A stretch of 64,000 bases of DNA from Ophiosphaerella korrae. Taxonomy: Eukaryota; Ascomycota; Dothideomycetes; Pleosporales; Phaeosphaeriaceae. Below the pieces are notes generated by a model. That model had not been told where the DNA came from. It was given only the letters and a program-made list of their open reading frames with translations, and did no database searches. The DNA is taken from NCBI GenBank assembly GCA_028456385.1, contig JALNQF010000041.1, forward strand, positions 62,001 through 126,000, read 5' to 3'. The position numbers and the translations under genes were made by a program. Positions 23,901 to 35,419 of the stretch are shown here, in pieces (within the stretch, counting starts at the first letter, position 1; each line of letters begins with the position of its first letter).

Positions 23901-24685
23901 AATGCAAACGCAGGCCAGTGCGGGTGCACGATGCGAGACTATGTGCATCAGTCTGCAGCGCCGTATTACAGGAGGCGACTGCGGTATTTAATCAGGGCAG
24001 GGTGTGGTCAGCAGCCAGCCGCACATTATGGCTGCGATCGATGAGGCACACCTCACGGCTCGCGCAACTTTGGGGTCTAGTCGCTCTCGCACAGCTATTG
24101 ACATGCATGCATCGGATCTGCAGGAGCCCTCAAGGCTGTGGGGGTTGCATACCATGGCTTGGGCCGCGCAGGGGGACCACCGGCCTGGTGCTGGTGTCAA
24201 ATGAGTCGAGTTTTAGACGCTGGTTCTCAACCTGCTTATTATATCCTCTCAGCCTCCGCCTGCGCTGCAGAGACCCGCCTTTTCGCGCTTTGTTGGCCGC
24301 CGATAAAGGTATTGGCATCTCGTGTCTCTCTCCTGTCACCACGACTCGAGACAGCAAGCGAGCAATCCTCGACTCGGACGTCACTTCCCTGTCCGGCCCA
24401 CCCCCCAGCACTTGCACTTGTATCCACTTATACCCACCCCTCTGCCACCCCTCTGCCGCCCCTCCCACCGCCGTTGATTGCCTGCACTCCCAATCTCAAC
24501 CTCCATCTCGCTTTGCGTGAATGGCTCTTCCTCGATTGCTGCTCTCCTACCCGGCGCCCCTCTCCCTCCCCGTCTCACACTGGCACTCGTCTACATCGTT
24601 GACCACCTCATATCACCAGCCAAGCTCGCTCCAGCGGGCATAGCACTATCCGATACCAAAGACTTACATCTGGTCTGCCCCCAAC
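20994..24685. other. Gene-poor spacer upstream of the Hal4-type kinase, 3.7 kb
   Basis: AT-rich up to about 22 kb, where a 66-codon ORF (21854-22054) has no recognisable motif. From about 22.5 kb it is GC-richer, ending in a CT-rich leader (24.3-24.68 kb) that is probably promoter and 5' UTR of the kinase gene. An 8-bp minisatellite is listed separately. No gene can be supported. Confidence 0.5.
23615..23654. repeat. 8-bp minisatellite, five copies
   Basis: Units GTGCAGTC, GTGCAGGC (three times) and GTGCATGG in tandem, about 1 kb upstream of the kinase start codon. Confidence 0.85.
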
Positions 24686-26803
24686 ATGCCCGACACTGCT
24701 TTTAATCCACCTCGTCTGCCCAATTCAGCCCAGGAGCCCACGCTGTCCGATCGCCTCCAACGCCGCGATTCACGCATAGTCGACTATCACTTTCCAATTG
24801 AAGAGGAGGACGAGAGCACTGGCACTGCAAGCGAGCCTGCTGAACCCCTTACACCCACCAGCCATACCAGCGAAAACGCCCCCTTCTCCGATTCTTTCCG
24901 CCACCATGAGCATGTAGACGACGGCTTTGCCCTCCCCAAACCTGCTATGACCGAAGCCCCAATCAAGCCTCTGTCTCAGGATTCTGCTCGGCCTGCATTG
25001 CTCACCACCCGAAGTCGTCAAAACACGCCCCCTCAGACCGATCAATCCTCCCCAGAAAAAGTTGGAATAGGAAAGCGAATGGGCTCATTTGTGCGTAGCC
25101 GGTTGCATAGATCCAGGGATGGCTCAAGCCAACCGGAAACCTCCAGCCCACTCATCGTGGACAGGTCATCCAAGATCCCTGCGGCAAAAACCACAAAAAT
25201 CGTCAAGACAGGCATAGACGGGCCTGCCGAGGTAGCTACTCCGGCAGTCGATATTCCCAAACAAAGTCGAAGACTCAGCTCCTTCTCGTTGACTCGTCGT
25301 TCCGACAAATCATCACGCGCAAACTCCCCCCCGTTAGCCAGCTCACCAACAAGTATGCTAGATGTCGCAGACCGAAGATTTGGAACGGGCAAGAAGCAAA
25401 CTTCATCTACCGCTCTTTCAAGTATGGATAAACCGCGTCCAGGCGTCACGTTCGCTGGGAGTAGTAATGCAAAAAGCACCAAGAAGCATACATGGACTCG
25501 AAAACGGTCTGTGAGCCAGGAGCAGGTGCCTCGCATGGTGCACGACGACGACACACCAACAGCTGGCATGCTAACAACATTCTCTAAACCCGCCAACGAA
25601 GGTGTGGGAATGAAGGCGCGCCGGCTTAGCCTTAACCTACCAGATGAATTCATCATTGATTGGTGCGACTTAGATAAGGATTTCAAGAGCTCGAGTTTGA
25701 TGCCGGGCAAGAGAGGCAAACTCCTAGGCAAGGGCGCTACTTCTGAAGTTCGGATCATGGCCCGTAGGAGCGCGACTTCGAAAGATGAAGAGTTGGTGGC
25801 TGTCAAAGAGTTTAGAGAACGCGACCCCGAGGAGACCGAAGAAGATTATATCATGAAGATCAAATCCGAGTACAGCATCGCAAAGAGTTTGCATCATCCG
25901 AATATTGTCGAAACGGTACGACTTTGTACCAATCGTGGCCGCTGGGATCATGTAATGGAGTTTTGCTCTTATGGTGAGATCTATTCATTGGTTGAGCGCA
26001 AGCTGTTTGCAGGTGGTGTGGAGGGGTTCTATAGTCGGGACGATCGGCTATGCTTTTTCAAGCAGTTGCTACGCGGCGTCGAGTATCTCCATTCCCACGG
26101 TATCGCACATCGAGACATCAAACTCGAGAATTTGCTCCTTAGCAAGGATGGTCACCTCAAGATATCAGATTTTGGCGTTGCAGAAGTCTTCAGTGGGGAA
26201 CATCCTGGTGTTCGTGCTTCAGGAGGAGAATGTGGCAAGAATATGGGTGAAGTACGTCTATCGGCTCCTGGTATCTGTGGCAGTTTGCCGTATATTGCGC
26301 CCGAAGTACTTGAGAAGAACCACGCCTACGATCCCCGTCCCCTCGACATCTGGTCTTGTGCTGTTGTCTACCTGACCATGACTTTCGGTGGCTGCCCATG
26401 GCAGGCTGCAAAGACTGAATTCGAGTACTACGCCAGATTCAAAAAGGGATGGGATCAGTGGCTGGTGGAGCATCCGGATGGCGAGATACTTGACGGTCCG
26501 GATGGCCACCCCAAATGTGGCAAACTCTTCAGTCTGATTGAGCCACCTACTATAAAGCGTCTGGTCCTAAAGATGCTTCACCCGATCCCCAGCAAGCGCA
26601 TTACGATTCGCGAAGTCATGAAGACAGCTTGCATTAGGAACATCAACTGCTGCTGCCCTGAGTCATATGATGAGCCAAAGATTGTTTTTGATGCTGCCAA
26701 AGCGAATCAGAGCGTGAAGTTTGCGCCCACAAAAAAGTTTCTACATCATCATATCCCGCCGAAGCAAGAAAGCAAAGTCGGCAAGGCTATGAAGCCTTTT
26801 TAA
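24686..26803 (+). CDS. Ser/Thr protein kinase, Hal4/Sat4 (NPR1-like) family
   Basis: Single exon, 705 aa. Residues 1-320 form a disordered Ser/Pro/Lys-rich regulatory N-terminus; the kinase domain spans about 340-650. Seen: glycine loop LLGKGATSEV (about 344), VAVKEF with the ATP lysine (about 373), HRDIKLENLL catalytic loop (about 474), DFG in SDFGVAE, and PYIAPEVL as subdomain VIII. The catalytic residues are complete. The insert after DFG (EHPGVRASGGECGK) and the end CIRNINCCCPE are characteristic of fungal Hal4/Sat4-type kinases. Family knowledge: in yeast these kinases stabilise the Trk K+ transporters and other plasma-membrane transporters, affecting cation tolerance. The same job here is inference. 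The gene stands alone in a gene-poor stretch. Confidence 0.9.
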   Translation: MPDTAFNPPRLPNSAQEPTLSDRLQRRDSRIVDYHFPIEEEDESTGTASEPAEPLTPTSHTSENAPFSDSFRHHEHVDDGFALPKPAMTEAPIKPLSQDSARPALLTTRSRQNTPPQTDQSSPEKVGIGKRMGSFVRSRLHRSRDGSSQPETSSPLIVDRSSKIPAAKTTKIVKTGIDGPAEVATPAVDIPKQSRRLSSFSLTRRSDKSSRANSPPLASSPTSMLDVADRRFGTGKKQTSSTALSSMDKPRPGVTFAGSSNAKSTKKHTWTRKRSVSQEQVPRMVHDDDTPTAGMLTTFSKPANEGVGMKARRLSLNLPDEFIIDWCDLDKDFKSSSLMPGKRGKLLGKGATSEVRIMARRSATSKDEELVAVKEFRERDPEETEEDYIMKIKSEYSIAKSLHHPNIVETVRLCTNRGRWDHVMEFCSYGEIYSLVERKLFAGGVEGFYSRDDRLCFFKQLLRGVEYLHSHGIAHRDIKLENLLLSKDGHLKISDFGVAEVFSGEHPGVRASGGECGKNMGEVRLSAPGICGSLPYIAPEVLEKNHAYDPRPLDIWSCAVVYLTMTFGGCPWQAAKTEFEYYARFKKGWDQWLVEHPDGEILDGPDGHPKCGKLFSLIEPPTIKRLVLKMLHPIPSKRITIREVMKTACIRNINCCCPESYDEPKIVFDAAKANQSVKFAPTKKFLHHHIPPKQESKVGKAMKPF

Positions 26804-29800
26804 AATTATTGCGCGACGATCTTAACGACATTCACACGCATATACTTATTCTTTCTTTTGATACTGCATCAACCGGCGTTGAACAGCGAACAACGGCAGG
26901 ACTAAAAGGCAACATGGAGACAAATGGCGAAAAAGGCGCCAGGAACTAAAAACCTGCACATTCAGCAGCAATTCTAGTCTATACATTGCAGGGGCTTCGG
27001 CCCAGCTTCTTATCGGCGGCATTTAACTTGCCACGACGCGAATGAAAAAAGTACATTTCATCATTCTGCTGGTTCCATGATTCCATTAATGCTGTGTTTG
27101 ATCAATATTTGCACTGATGCCTCACGACGATGGACCAGAGGGCTTCATCGCAGATTGTGAACATGTGATTAGTGTGATCAACACAGCCGCCAGTCAGCCC
27201 AGAGCGCCCACGGTTTATCATTACTATTACACATCAAAAGGACCGTACTTTATATTATTGGAGTAATATTTCTTTAACATCAGCCAATAGGACGAGCCAA
27301 TAGGGCCGGGGATCTTCCGCCTACATAGTCACTCCCTCCACCCGACATGATGCCGAACTCGACAGGACTGAGCTTACGAGGTTCTCATACCACTCATGCG
27401 CCTATTCGTACGGAGAGCCTTTGACATCTTGGCCCCAAGAATCTTGGAGGAGCACGTAATGGGCAGGAGGGCTGGCTATAGGAGTCGGATTGCGTTGGAC
27501 GAAGACGTCTGCCCAGCACGCGATCCGACAAACAGGTTAGTAAACTTGGCACAGAGGTATCCCAGGTTCACCAGCACAAAATTGCAAAACCATCCGGGGG
27601 GCTCACTGGGAATGTTGGGTCCACGGTTTGCAATGCAAGTCTCCGAGTGCGAGCGCCAGTTGAATGCAGATGGTGGGGATCCTTGAGGATCTAGGAAGAA
27701 GCCGGAGCGAAGCAAAAGCGCAGCCGTGAAAACATGGAGGGTTTTCAGCAGCCGGAGTTGCGACAACGTGTGAGCAGAAATGGTGCTGACTGGGTACCTT
27801 GTGCAACCAACCTTTGACCCACTTTTTATCTTCCCGGGCAGGAATTAGCGGCATGTTCGATGGGTGTTCGGTGAAGCTTCGAAAGCCGGGCAATAGCCCA
27901 TCAGAACACAAGCCGCGGCATCTAGTTGTCGCCCTTATCACGAACATCATGACGACAGCCAACTTCTGAAGCAAGTTTTCTTGTTGAGGCTGACCCTTCG
28001 GCCAGCCACTTCGATGTCACATTTCAATAGATATGCACGTGGTGTGTCAGTGGAGATGCGACCATCCCACGCTCTGCACATCAAGCGAGCGGCACGCATA
28101 GTGGAAAGCGGGGCTGTAGGAGCGGCTGGTATGCCCCCCGGAGGAGTGAGCATCACAAGACCTCTGACTTCCGGGTCCACCACGGGTGGTGAGTTAGCTA
28201 ACTCTCCACCCAGCAATAGCAGAAGCGCACCATTCAGCCTCATGTCCTTATCAGAAAGGAAGCGCGTCCACGCTTGCTCATCGGTGGGCGAGAACCTCTC
28301 ATGCTGCAGCACACAACTTTTGAACCGCGCTGCAATGCCGGCTGACGCATGACGCAAATATCAGAAAGAGACGCACGACGCGCAGAAAATGTGTTCTTTC
28401 CTGAAGATTGATCCAGCCATTGTCGAACCAGACAAACTTACCAAACTCACATGTCTCAGTCTTGGTAACGGCGCTGGTACCTGGGCAAAAATAACGCATA
28501 TCTACCCGAGATACGGGTCGGCAACTCTCGCCTTCCATATCTCATCAACATATACCAAGCTCATGCTCCCAAAAATCACCTAAATGGGCCAAAAGTTAAT
28601 TGCACGCATAGACTCCTAGGCTTGAAGGCCATGCCGCACCTAGCCAACCCTCAATACATAACTGAACCGTTTTCTAACTACCGTTCAGAACCGAGTCTTA
28701 CCTCAAGCCACATCCACGCTTCACCTAGAGGCCTATCCACACTAAATCATTCAGCTCTAGCCCAACGCCCACGTCACACTGCATAATCCCTCATCAGCAT
28801 CGTAAAAGCACCAAAAACAAGGTTTAGCCTAGAGCGCTTATCTGCTACAAGCCGCGCTATCGGAAGTGCTTGTTCCTGTGACCCGGAGCTTAAGCCGTAT
28901 GATTGTGGGGAAAAGATAGCAGTCTATGCAAGAAGCGTGGAGTATTGCGCGGTATGTGTGGTCGTCGAGAGGAGAGTGTTGGTTGGACTGTCGTGGGGGT
29001 GACTAACGAAGATGACAGTATGTGCAATGTGAGAACAAACTGAGACATTTTGAACAAGCAAGTCAGACCCAAATTTGGGATGCGGGAAGAGGGATGTGGC
29101 GTGTCGATCGGAATTTAGTGTCGGGTATATAAGTTTTGAATATAGGCCCGATGGACATAGGGAGATGCTTATTGGGTTGTTGAAGGGAGGGAGAGGAATG
29201 GGGTGGTAGAGGTATATGTTGAGGGATTATACTTACGTGGTCTGGCATGCGGGCATAGTTTGGTGATGGCCAGAGAATCAGAATTATGGGCCTGCATGGA
29301 CTTTGGAGAAGTAAATCCGGGTGGTTGTGTAAAGTCGTGCATGGAAGGTTGAATTCTACTAAACTGCATCAAGCCATAGTTAATCTTTATTGTTGACTTT
29401 CTCATAAAAAAAAACATACTGCAAAAAAGCGCGCCTGATATATATCTATTAGTTCTAGAATAAGATAGTGGTGGCAATATGGCAATATATGTCAATGTTG
29501 TACGTCTTTCGGCGTGCTATCATCTTAAGTTATTACTCGGGCTTATTACTCGGGCGATTGGCGTGGCTTGGTTTTGTATCGTAATGATAAATGCAGGGTT
29601 CGAAGAAGTCTACGTGTTTAACTTGGCAACTGGGTAACTGGAGGCCCTCAAAGGTATACATTGTACTCCGTAAGCGCGATCCAGCGCAGTAACGGAAGGT
29701 CTGTGCAATTTGTAGAGCCAAATGATATCACACATCTAAGCACGCTGATTCCGGAGCTTCTAATTGCATATATGTATCTCTATTCCTCTATTTTCTCTTT

Positions 29801-30303
29801 GATTAATCATGGGGAATATGTTTGCTCGACGACTTGAACTGAGCAGGATGTGTCACTTTATTCATAGGACATGGTCTCATCGACTAATAGTTATTTGAAA
29901 TGCATCGAATTATGTTGGGAATACTAAAGTTGTCTATTGTACCAGAAAACCATAACGAGTTTATAAAAGAAAGGTAAGTATGATAGAGAAGATCATAAGC
30001 ATTATTACGTGGTGAACGTTGCTCAAATCACAGTTTTAGCACATCGGCTTGAATGAATCTAATCATGTACCCGAATATGGTAGCATTGACCCACATGTTC
30101 GAAGACTAGCTCTACTATAAGATAGAAGGGTAAAGAGAGCGGTAATACTGGATTGTTGGGCAAATGTAAATGAGCATATGATATGAGATCGTTGAAACAG
30201 CATTCATTAACTACTTTTGTGGGTATCGAGATAATAAAACCTTGACGTATCCAGACGCTACGAAACGCTGCGCTCCAGTCGTTAAGTGGGAAATAAGATA
30301 ACT
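26804..30303. other. Gene-poor spacer between the kinase and the HIRIP3-like gene, 3.5 kb
   Basis: Contains the kinase 3' UTR and then mixed-composition DNA. Overlapping ORFs of 123-136 codons occur on both strands near 27.95-28.36 kb but share no motif with known proteins and could be chance in this GC-richer patch. A 13-bp tandem duplication (TTATTACTCGGGC) lies near 29530-29555. No RNA gene or transposon end was recognised. Confidence 0.45.
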
Positions 30304-31692
30304 TTAATCCGAGTCCTCGCCACCACTATCATCCTGATCATCTCCTGACTCATTGTTGTCAGACTCGACATCACCCATGCTTGACTCCTCATCATCTTGG
30401 TTGCCGTCGTCCTCTTCCTCATCATCGTCGTCGGAAAGTACCAACTTTTGCTGTGGCTTCGTGGCCGCCACGGCAGCTGCCCTGCGTCTTGGTCGTCCAC
30501 CGGTATTGCTGTCTCCAGTCGTGCCCCAATGAACTTCTGCTTCCTGAATCGCGGCAAGGTCTTTGGCAAACTCACGCTGCTCTTTTATTTTAGCTGCCTT
30601 CTCGACGGAGAACTTACCGTCCATGCCTATGTCTTTTAACATATTCCTCAGCACTTTGATCTTTTCTTTGTCTGAGTCGCATTTGGACAACTCTGGATCC
30701 CTAGACCAGACTTTTCTAATGCCACACTTAACTAACCAGCCTTGCAATTGCTTCATCTCTGCAGCATCCGGTCCATCATCTGCTTTTTTAGGCTTTGGTT
30801 TGGACGCTGCTGAATTCACATATTTTTTTGCCTTTGCGTTAGGCTCCTTCTGTTTTGATTTCCTCTTTGGTGACTCATCAATGAGACTGGAAAGTTCACT
30901 GTCAGATATATTATCTTTGGTTTCTGGTGGCGGTGTCTTTGCGAGCTTCTTTACTGGTGTCACCGTTGGTTCGTCCTCGCTCTTATCCTTTATCACAGGT
31001 TTCTTAGCCCTTTGTGCCGGCTTTCTAGGCGTCGCGTCCTCCTCTGAGTCTGCAGTCACGGGCTTCTTACTCCGCCTGAATGTCTTAGTCTTCTTTGGTG
31101 GTTCGCTATCAACTTCGGAAGGCTCATCTGCGAGAGGTTCTGATTCGGACGCATGGTCGGTGATGTCGTCGTCTTCGGAGTCTGCTTTTCTTCGCTTCTT
31201 GGGCTTCTTTGCTGGCGTGGCAGCCTTTCGCTTGATTCCTTTGGTTTTCTCGTTTGCTGTCTTCGTCTTTTTCTCAGCAGACTTTAGCTTGGGGTTTTTC
31301 GCTTTTTTTGGGGCAGGCTCTAGGACGGGCTCATCGTTGCAGTATTTTTGCTAGCCTGGTTTCAACACGCGTCTTTGATATTTGTAGGGACATGCACTCA
31401 CGACCGCATCACCAATAGTCTGTTCGCTTTTCTGCTTCCATTCCGGGTTTGCCTTGAGAAATCCATTCGGCAAGCTAAGCTCCTTCTCTGCGCGCGCCCT
31501 CACGCGCTTCAGAGTCAAATCATCGGGATTTCCAGCTTTATGGATGGAAATGACCACATCGCGCAGCTTCTGTGATATGGCCGACTCGGGCAGTATGTTT
31601 GTCCCGGAGTCAGACATGTTGGGTGCAGTTTTGTCTTGGTGTTTGATTGATCGACGGGACATACGCGACGACGCGTTACTAGCCGATCCCAT
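30304..31692 (-). CDS. HIRIP3-like histone chaperone with N-terminal DEK-C domain
   Basis: Two exons on the minus strand, 31692-31402 and 31350-30304, about 445 aa. The 51-nt intron (GTGAGT...GGCTAG) joins DAV to QKYCNDEP. Seen: residues about 30-97 match a DEK C-terminal-type four-helix domain (SQKLRDVV, LTLKRVRARAEKELSL). A long lysine-rich, acidic, phospho-site-like linker follows. Then comes a HIRIP3-type core (LQGWLVKCGIRKVW, ...LRNMLKDIGMDGKFS) and GGRPRRRAA, with an acidic tail (DDDDEEEDD). Family knowledge: HIRIP3 and Chz1-type proteins bind H2A-H2B through such acidic motifs in the nucleus. The start could instead be the ATG at 31617 (MSDSGTN), 25 codons downstream, which lies closer to the domain. 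Divergent from TPS1. Confidence 0.8.
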
Positions 31693-32349
31693 GCCTAGTG
31701 CATCACGTGACGTGTGGGGCCAGCAATTGCATGTGGTGGACTTTACAAGTTCCTACCCAGGAAGCTGCACAAGCTGTTTACCATGTACGGAGAACCTGAA
31801 GCCCGATTGCGCCCAGGAGCAAATAGAAACGGACATGGCCCTCACGTGGCACCGGAGGTTGGCAGCTTTTTGATCTGCGTGTGTGCCCGTGTGTGTGTTG
31901 TTGCTCCCCGCGCCGTCTGCTGCGAACGAGTGCCCCAGCTACCGACGTCACACTTATTTCCCACGCAAGTTAGTTGCAAGCTGCCACTCTCACCTTTACG
32001 TGTCCCAGTAATTCTCGCCCTGGCTGCATCCAAAACCCAACGCATATGTCGCCAATCCCATACCTACTTTAGCTCTAGCATACCCTAAACTTCTTCGCAT
32101 GCACCTTGTGGCGGGTTGCGGAAGCTTCAAGAACCCACTTCTGCCCTGGGCGGGTCCTCGCCCCAATATCATTCTTTCGTCACCTGGCGCTCCCTTTGAA
32201 AAACGTTTCCACGTGGCCCTCCATCTCTGACCTACCGAACTGACCTGCTACTCCTCCGCGGACCTAGAAAATCAGCTCGATCCCCTACATCGAGCAAGTC
32301 TCCTCCAACTGGCGCAACCCCGCTTTGTATCCATAGCACACTCGCAAAC
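31693..32349. other. Divergent promoter region of the HIRIP3-like gene and TPS1
   Basis: 657 bp between two divergent start codons. It contains a palindromic TCACGTGA (31703-31710) immediately followed by CGTGTGG, and a second CACGTG (32210-32215) about 135 bp upstream of the TPS1 ATG. The TPS1 side is pyrimidine-rich. Joint regulation is inference. Confidence 0.5.
31703..31710. promoter_or_regulatory. Palindromic E-box-like site TCACGTGA
   Basis: Perfect 8-bp palindrome with a CACGTG core overlapping a CRE-like TGACGTG on its 3' side. Such cores bind bHLH or bZIP factors in fungi. It lies 11 bp upstream of the more distal HIRIP3-like start codon, so if that ATG is used the site is in the leader; this favours the start at 31617. 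Confidence 0.4.
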
Positions 32350-34164
32350 ATGGTTGACGCGCCATCCAAGCTCATACGGCACAAGGCGGAGGAAGGGCGC
32401 CTCTTGCTGGTGTCAAATCGACTGCCCATCACCATCAAGCGGTCCGATGAAGGCAAATACGAAATGTCCATGTCCTCAGGCGGCTTGGTCAGTGGCCTAA
32501 GCGGTCTGTCCAAGACAACCACTTTCCAGTGGTATGGCTGGCCGGGCCTCCAGGTACCAGAAGATGAGGTGCAGACCCTCGAGGGTCAGCTCAAGGACGA
32601 GTACAATGCCGTGCCCGTCTTCCTCGATGACGATCTGGCTGACCGACACTACAATGGCTTCTCCAGTGAGACCACCCCCAAAGTAGGACCCAACAGATCA
32701 CCGCATAGGCTAATTTGCAGATGCCATCATGTGGCCACTTTTCCACTACCACCCCGGCGAGATCACCTTCGATGAGTCCGCATGGGACGCTTACCGCGAG
32801 GCGAACCGCTTGTTTGCGCAGGCTGTTGCCAAAGACGTGCAGGACAACGACATGGTCTGGGTACACGACTACCACTTGATGCTTATGCCGCAAATGCTGC
32901 GCGAGGAGCTGGGGACGAGCAAGAAGAACGTCAAGATTGGATTCTTCCTCCACACTCCATTTCCTAGCTCTGAGATCTACCGTATCCTCCCTGTGCGTAA
33001 CGAGATCCTCAAAGGTGTGCTGCGCTGCGACTTGATCGGCTTCCATACCTACGACTATGCGCGCCACTTCCTTAGCAGTTGTTCACGTATCCTGTACGTA
33101 TTTAGCAAACACAACAGAACACCCTCGTTAACGTCAACAGCGGCTATGCTACCACACCCAACGGGGTTGAGCACGAAGGCAAGATGGTTACTGTAGGCGC
33201 CTTTCCTATCGGTATCGATCCGGAGAAATTCGACGAAGGGTTGCAGAAGCCCAAAGTCCTCGAGCGCATCGCTGCCCTGGAAAAGAAATTCCAAGGTGTT
33301 AAGCTAATTGTCGGCGTTGATCGCCTTGACTATATCAAAGGTGTACCACAAAAGCTCCATGCTCTTGAGGTCTTCCTCACCGAACACCCGGAATGGATCG
33401 GCAAGGTGGTACTTGTGCAAGTTGCAGTTCCCTCAAGGCAGGACGTTGAAGAGTATCAAAATCTACGTGCAGTCGTCAACGAGCTTGTCGGCCGAATCAA
33501 CGGCAAGTTTGGCACCATTGAGTTCATGCCGATTCACTTCATGCACAAGTCTGTGTCATTCGATGAGCTCATCGCACTCTACTCTGTCTCAGATGTCTGT
33601 CTCGTCTCTTCAACCCGCGATGGAATGAACCTTGTGTCATACGAGTACATTGCAACACAAGAGAAGCGACATGGTGTTATGATTCTGTCTGAGTTCACAG
33701 GCGCTGCACAGAGTTTGAATGGCAGTTTGATCGTTAATCCGTGGAATACTGAGGAACTTGCAGATGCAATTCACGATGCAGTAACTATGGGAGATGAGCA
33801 ACGAAACTTGAACTACCAGAAGCTCTCCAAATATGTCCGAAAGTACACTAGGTAAGTTCCTATTCTCCAGTTCCATATTTTCTGTTGATTGATACTTTGC
33901 AGTGCCTGGTGGGGTGAGTCATTTGTCACTGAACTTAGGAGGATATCAGAGACTGCAGAGCGCAAACTACGCCATGCCGCCGGGGACGTTCTAGGCGCAA
34001 CAGGCCCCAGCGACAGCAAGCCAGATGATTTTTCTCCTTTCGAGGCCACCAAGGACACCTCTGACTCAAGAAATACCGATTCTGCTCCTGGCCAGGCCGT
34101 TAAAAACACTTCTGACTCAACCGAAGCGGACTTATTGCTTCAACCCAAGAACCCTTCTACCTAG
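32350..34164 (+). CDS. TPS1: Trehalose-6-phosphate synthase (UDP-forming)
   Basis: Makes trehalose-6-phosphate from UDP-glucose and glucose-6-phosphate, the first step of trehalose synthesis, in the cytosol; the product also restrains hexokinase (family knowledge). Four exons: 32350-32665, 32721-33093, 33141-33851 and 33903-34164, with introns of 55, 47 and 51 nt joining exactly; 553 aa. Seen: GT20 motifs in order are VSNRLPITI, GGLVSGLSG, WYGWPG, FHYHPGEI, VWVHDYHLMLMPQ, GFFLHTPFPSSE, VGVDRLDYIKG and SSTRDGMNLVSYEYI. The length and lack of a C-terminal phosphatase domain fit the Tps1 subunit rather than Tps2 or Tsl1. The last 60 residues are a hydrophilic Ser/Asp-rich tail. The start ATG sits in the context AAC-ATG-G. 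Divergent promoter shared with the HIRIP3-like gene. Confidence 0.97.
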
Positions 34165-34360
34165 TAGACAGGACAATTTTGGTCTTACCTTCTCATTAGC
34201 TTCAGAACGGTATTTAAAAGAGCTTTGAACACGTTGACTCACAGCATGCGATGGTAGTCCGGCGCGAAGGATCTTGCTTGGGTAGACAGCGATGATTTTC
34301 TAGAGTCTCCTAACCGCAACTTCAGCACGGTGCGATGATGTTTGTTATTCTGCTTTATAG

Positions 34361-34810
34361 ATGACAAATACAACAATCAGATACCCCTCTAGCAGACCTT
34401 TAGTGCCCCATCCATCCTCTCCCCTTCCTTCCCGATTGTCCCATCTCAGCCCGCACAATCTCATCCCGCTTTCTTCTCAACCCCATCATCTCTCCGATCC
34501 GCCGTCTTCGAGCTCGTTTCTTGTACCTACACAACTAGAATACCATGATACTTATCGCGCCAAACGCAGCGATTCCCGCGATTACTTTGCCGACGAAGTT
34601 ATAGTATGCGTAGGGGTTAAGTGTATCGGTTTCAACGACCGCATCGAGCGGCACGGCCCTTTGGGAGGCGAAGTAGGAGTGTTCACAGGACGTGAGTTTG
34701 CAGTTATGTTTGAAACAAGGAAAGTCATGCTTGTAACCAAAGAGAAGGTGTATGTGAATGTGCGGACTCTTTTCAGGTATATTTTGTACTGTAAATATAT
34801 TGTAGGCTAG
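34361..34810 (+). CDS. Possible small ORF, 149 aa, with a competing antisense frame
   Basis: ATG-initiated single-exon ORF just downstream of TPS1. Residues 1-60 are Ser/Pro/His-rich and look like non-coding low complexity. The second half is more protein-like (YFADEVIVCVGVKCIGF, EFAVMFETRKVMLVTKE). No family is recognised. The exact antisense frame (about 34820 down to 34546) is also open for about 90 codons. It would end a protein with AYYNFVGKVIAGIAAFGAIS followed by IMVF and a stop, a convincing membrane helix, but it has no ATG and would need an upstream exon. Only one of the two frames is likely to be real. The flanks are non-coding: 34165-34360 is TPS1 3' UTR, and 34811-35419 has nothing recognisable. 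Confidence 0.3.
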   Translation: MTNTTIRYPSSRPLVPHPSSPLPSRLSHLSPHNLIPLSSQPHHLSDPPSSSSFLVPTQLEYHDTYRAKRSDSRDYFADEVIVCVGVKCIGFNDRIERHGPLGGEVGVFTGREFAVMFETRKVMLVTKEKVYVNVRTLFRYILYCKYIVG

Positions 34811-35419
34811 GGCTGAAGTCTAATGTTAACGTTGACATCAACCTTTCCATCGTATATTCAACCAGTAAACCCCTGTGGCCATGTTAAAGTAATCAGCTCG
34901 TTCATGCCGTTGATTTAGTGTTACTGTAGTGAGATTTCGTGCCTATGTGGCCGTGAGCTGTGATCTCATAGGCCTAAATCTGACTTTAGTGCATATTTTG
35001 TGCCCGTGGGACTGGAGTATGCGGAGTGGCTTGGTCTGATAGAGCAGTGATTCTCACTTGTTGTGGCTAATGTGCTTGGGTTGTCAGCGTGTGCAGAGAA
35101 CTTCTAGTTAACTGGAGCATAGTGGCATGCCAGGATATAGCTTCTAAGCGTAGAGTTTGTTTGCTGATCATTGTAGCCTGTAGTATGGCGCAATCTGCGG
35201 GACATCTTTGTTGTTGAAATAGCAGGGCAATGTTGGGTACGCAGGTCATTGAGCTCCACCCTCAGCCACCTACTGCAATTTATGTTTCTGTCATAAGGGC
35301 TACCTCCTTCACATTAGGCCCATTTGATAAGACCATAATGTGGGACCTTGGTCTTTGCAAGAGGCCTCTTGGTCTCGATGTCATTCCCTTCCATTATTTT
35401 GCAACACCACGGCTGTAGC

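Noticed and set aside
30563..31354. Plus-strand ORF of 263 codons, hydrophobic
   Set aside because: Antisense of the lysine-rich exon of the HIRIP3-like gene; complement of Lys/Ser codons gives artificial Phe/Ser/Leu stretches.
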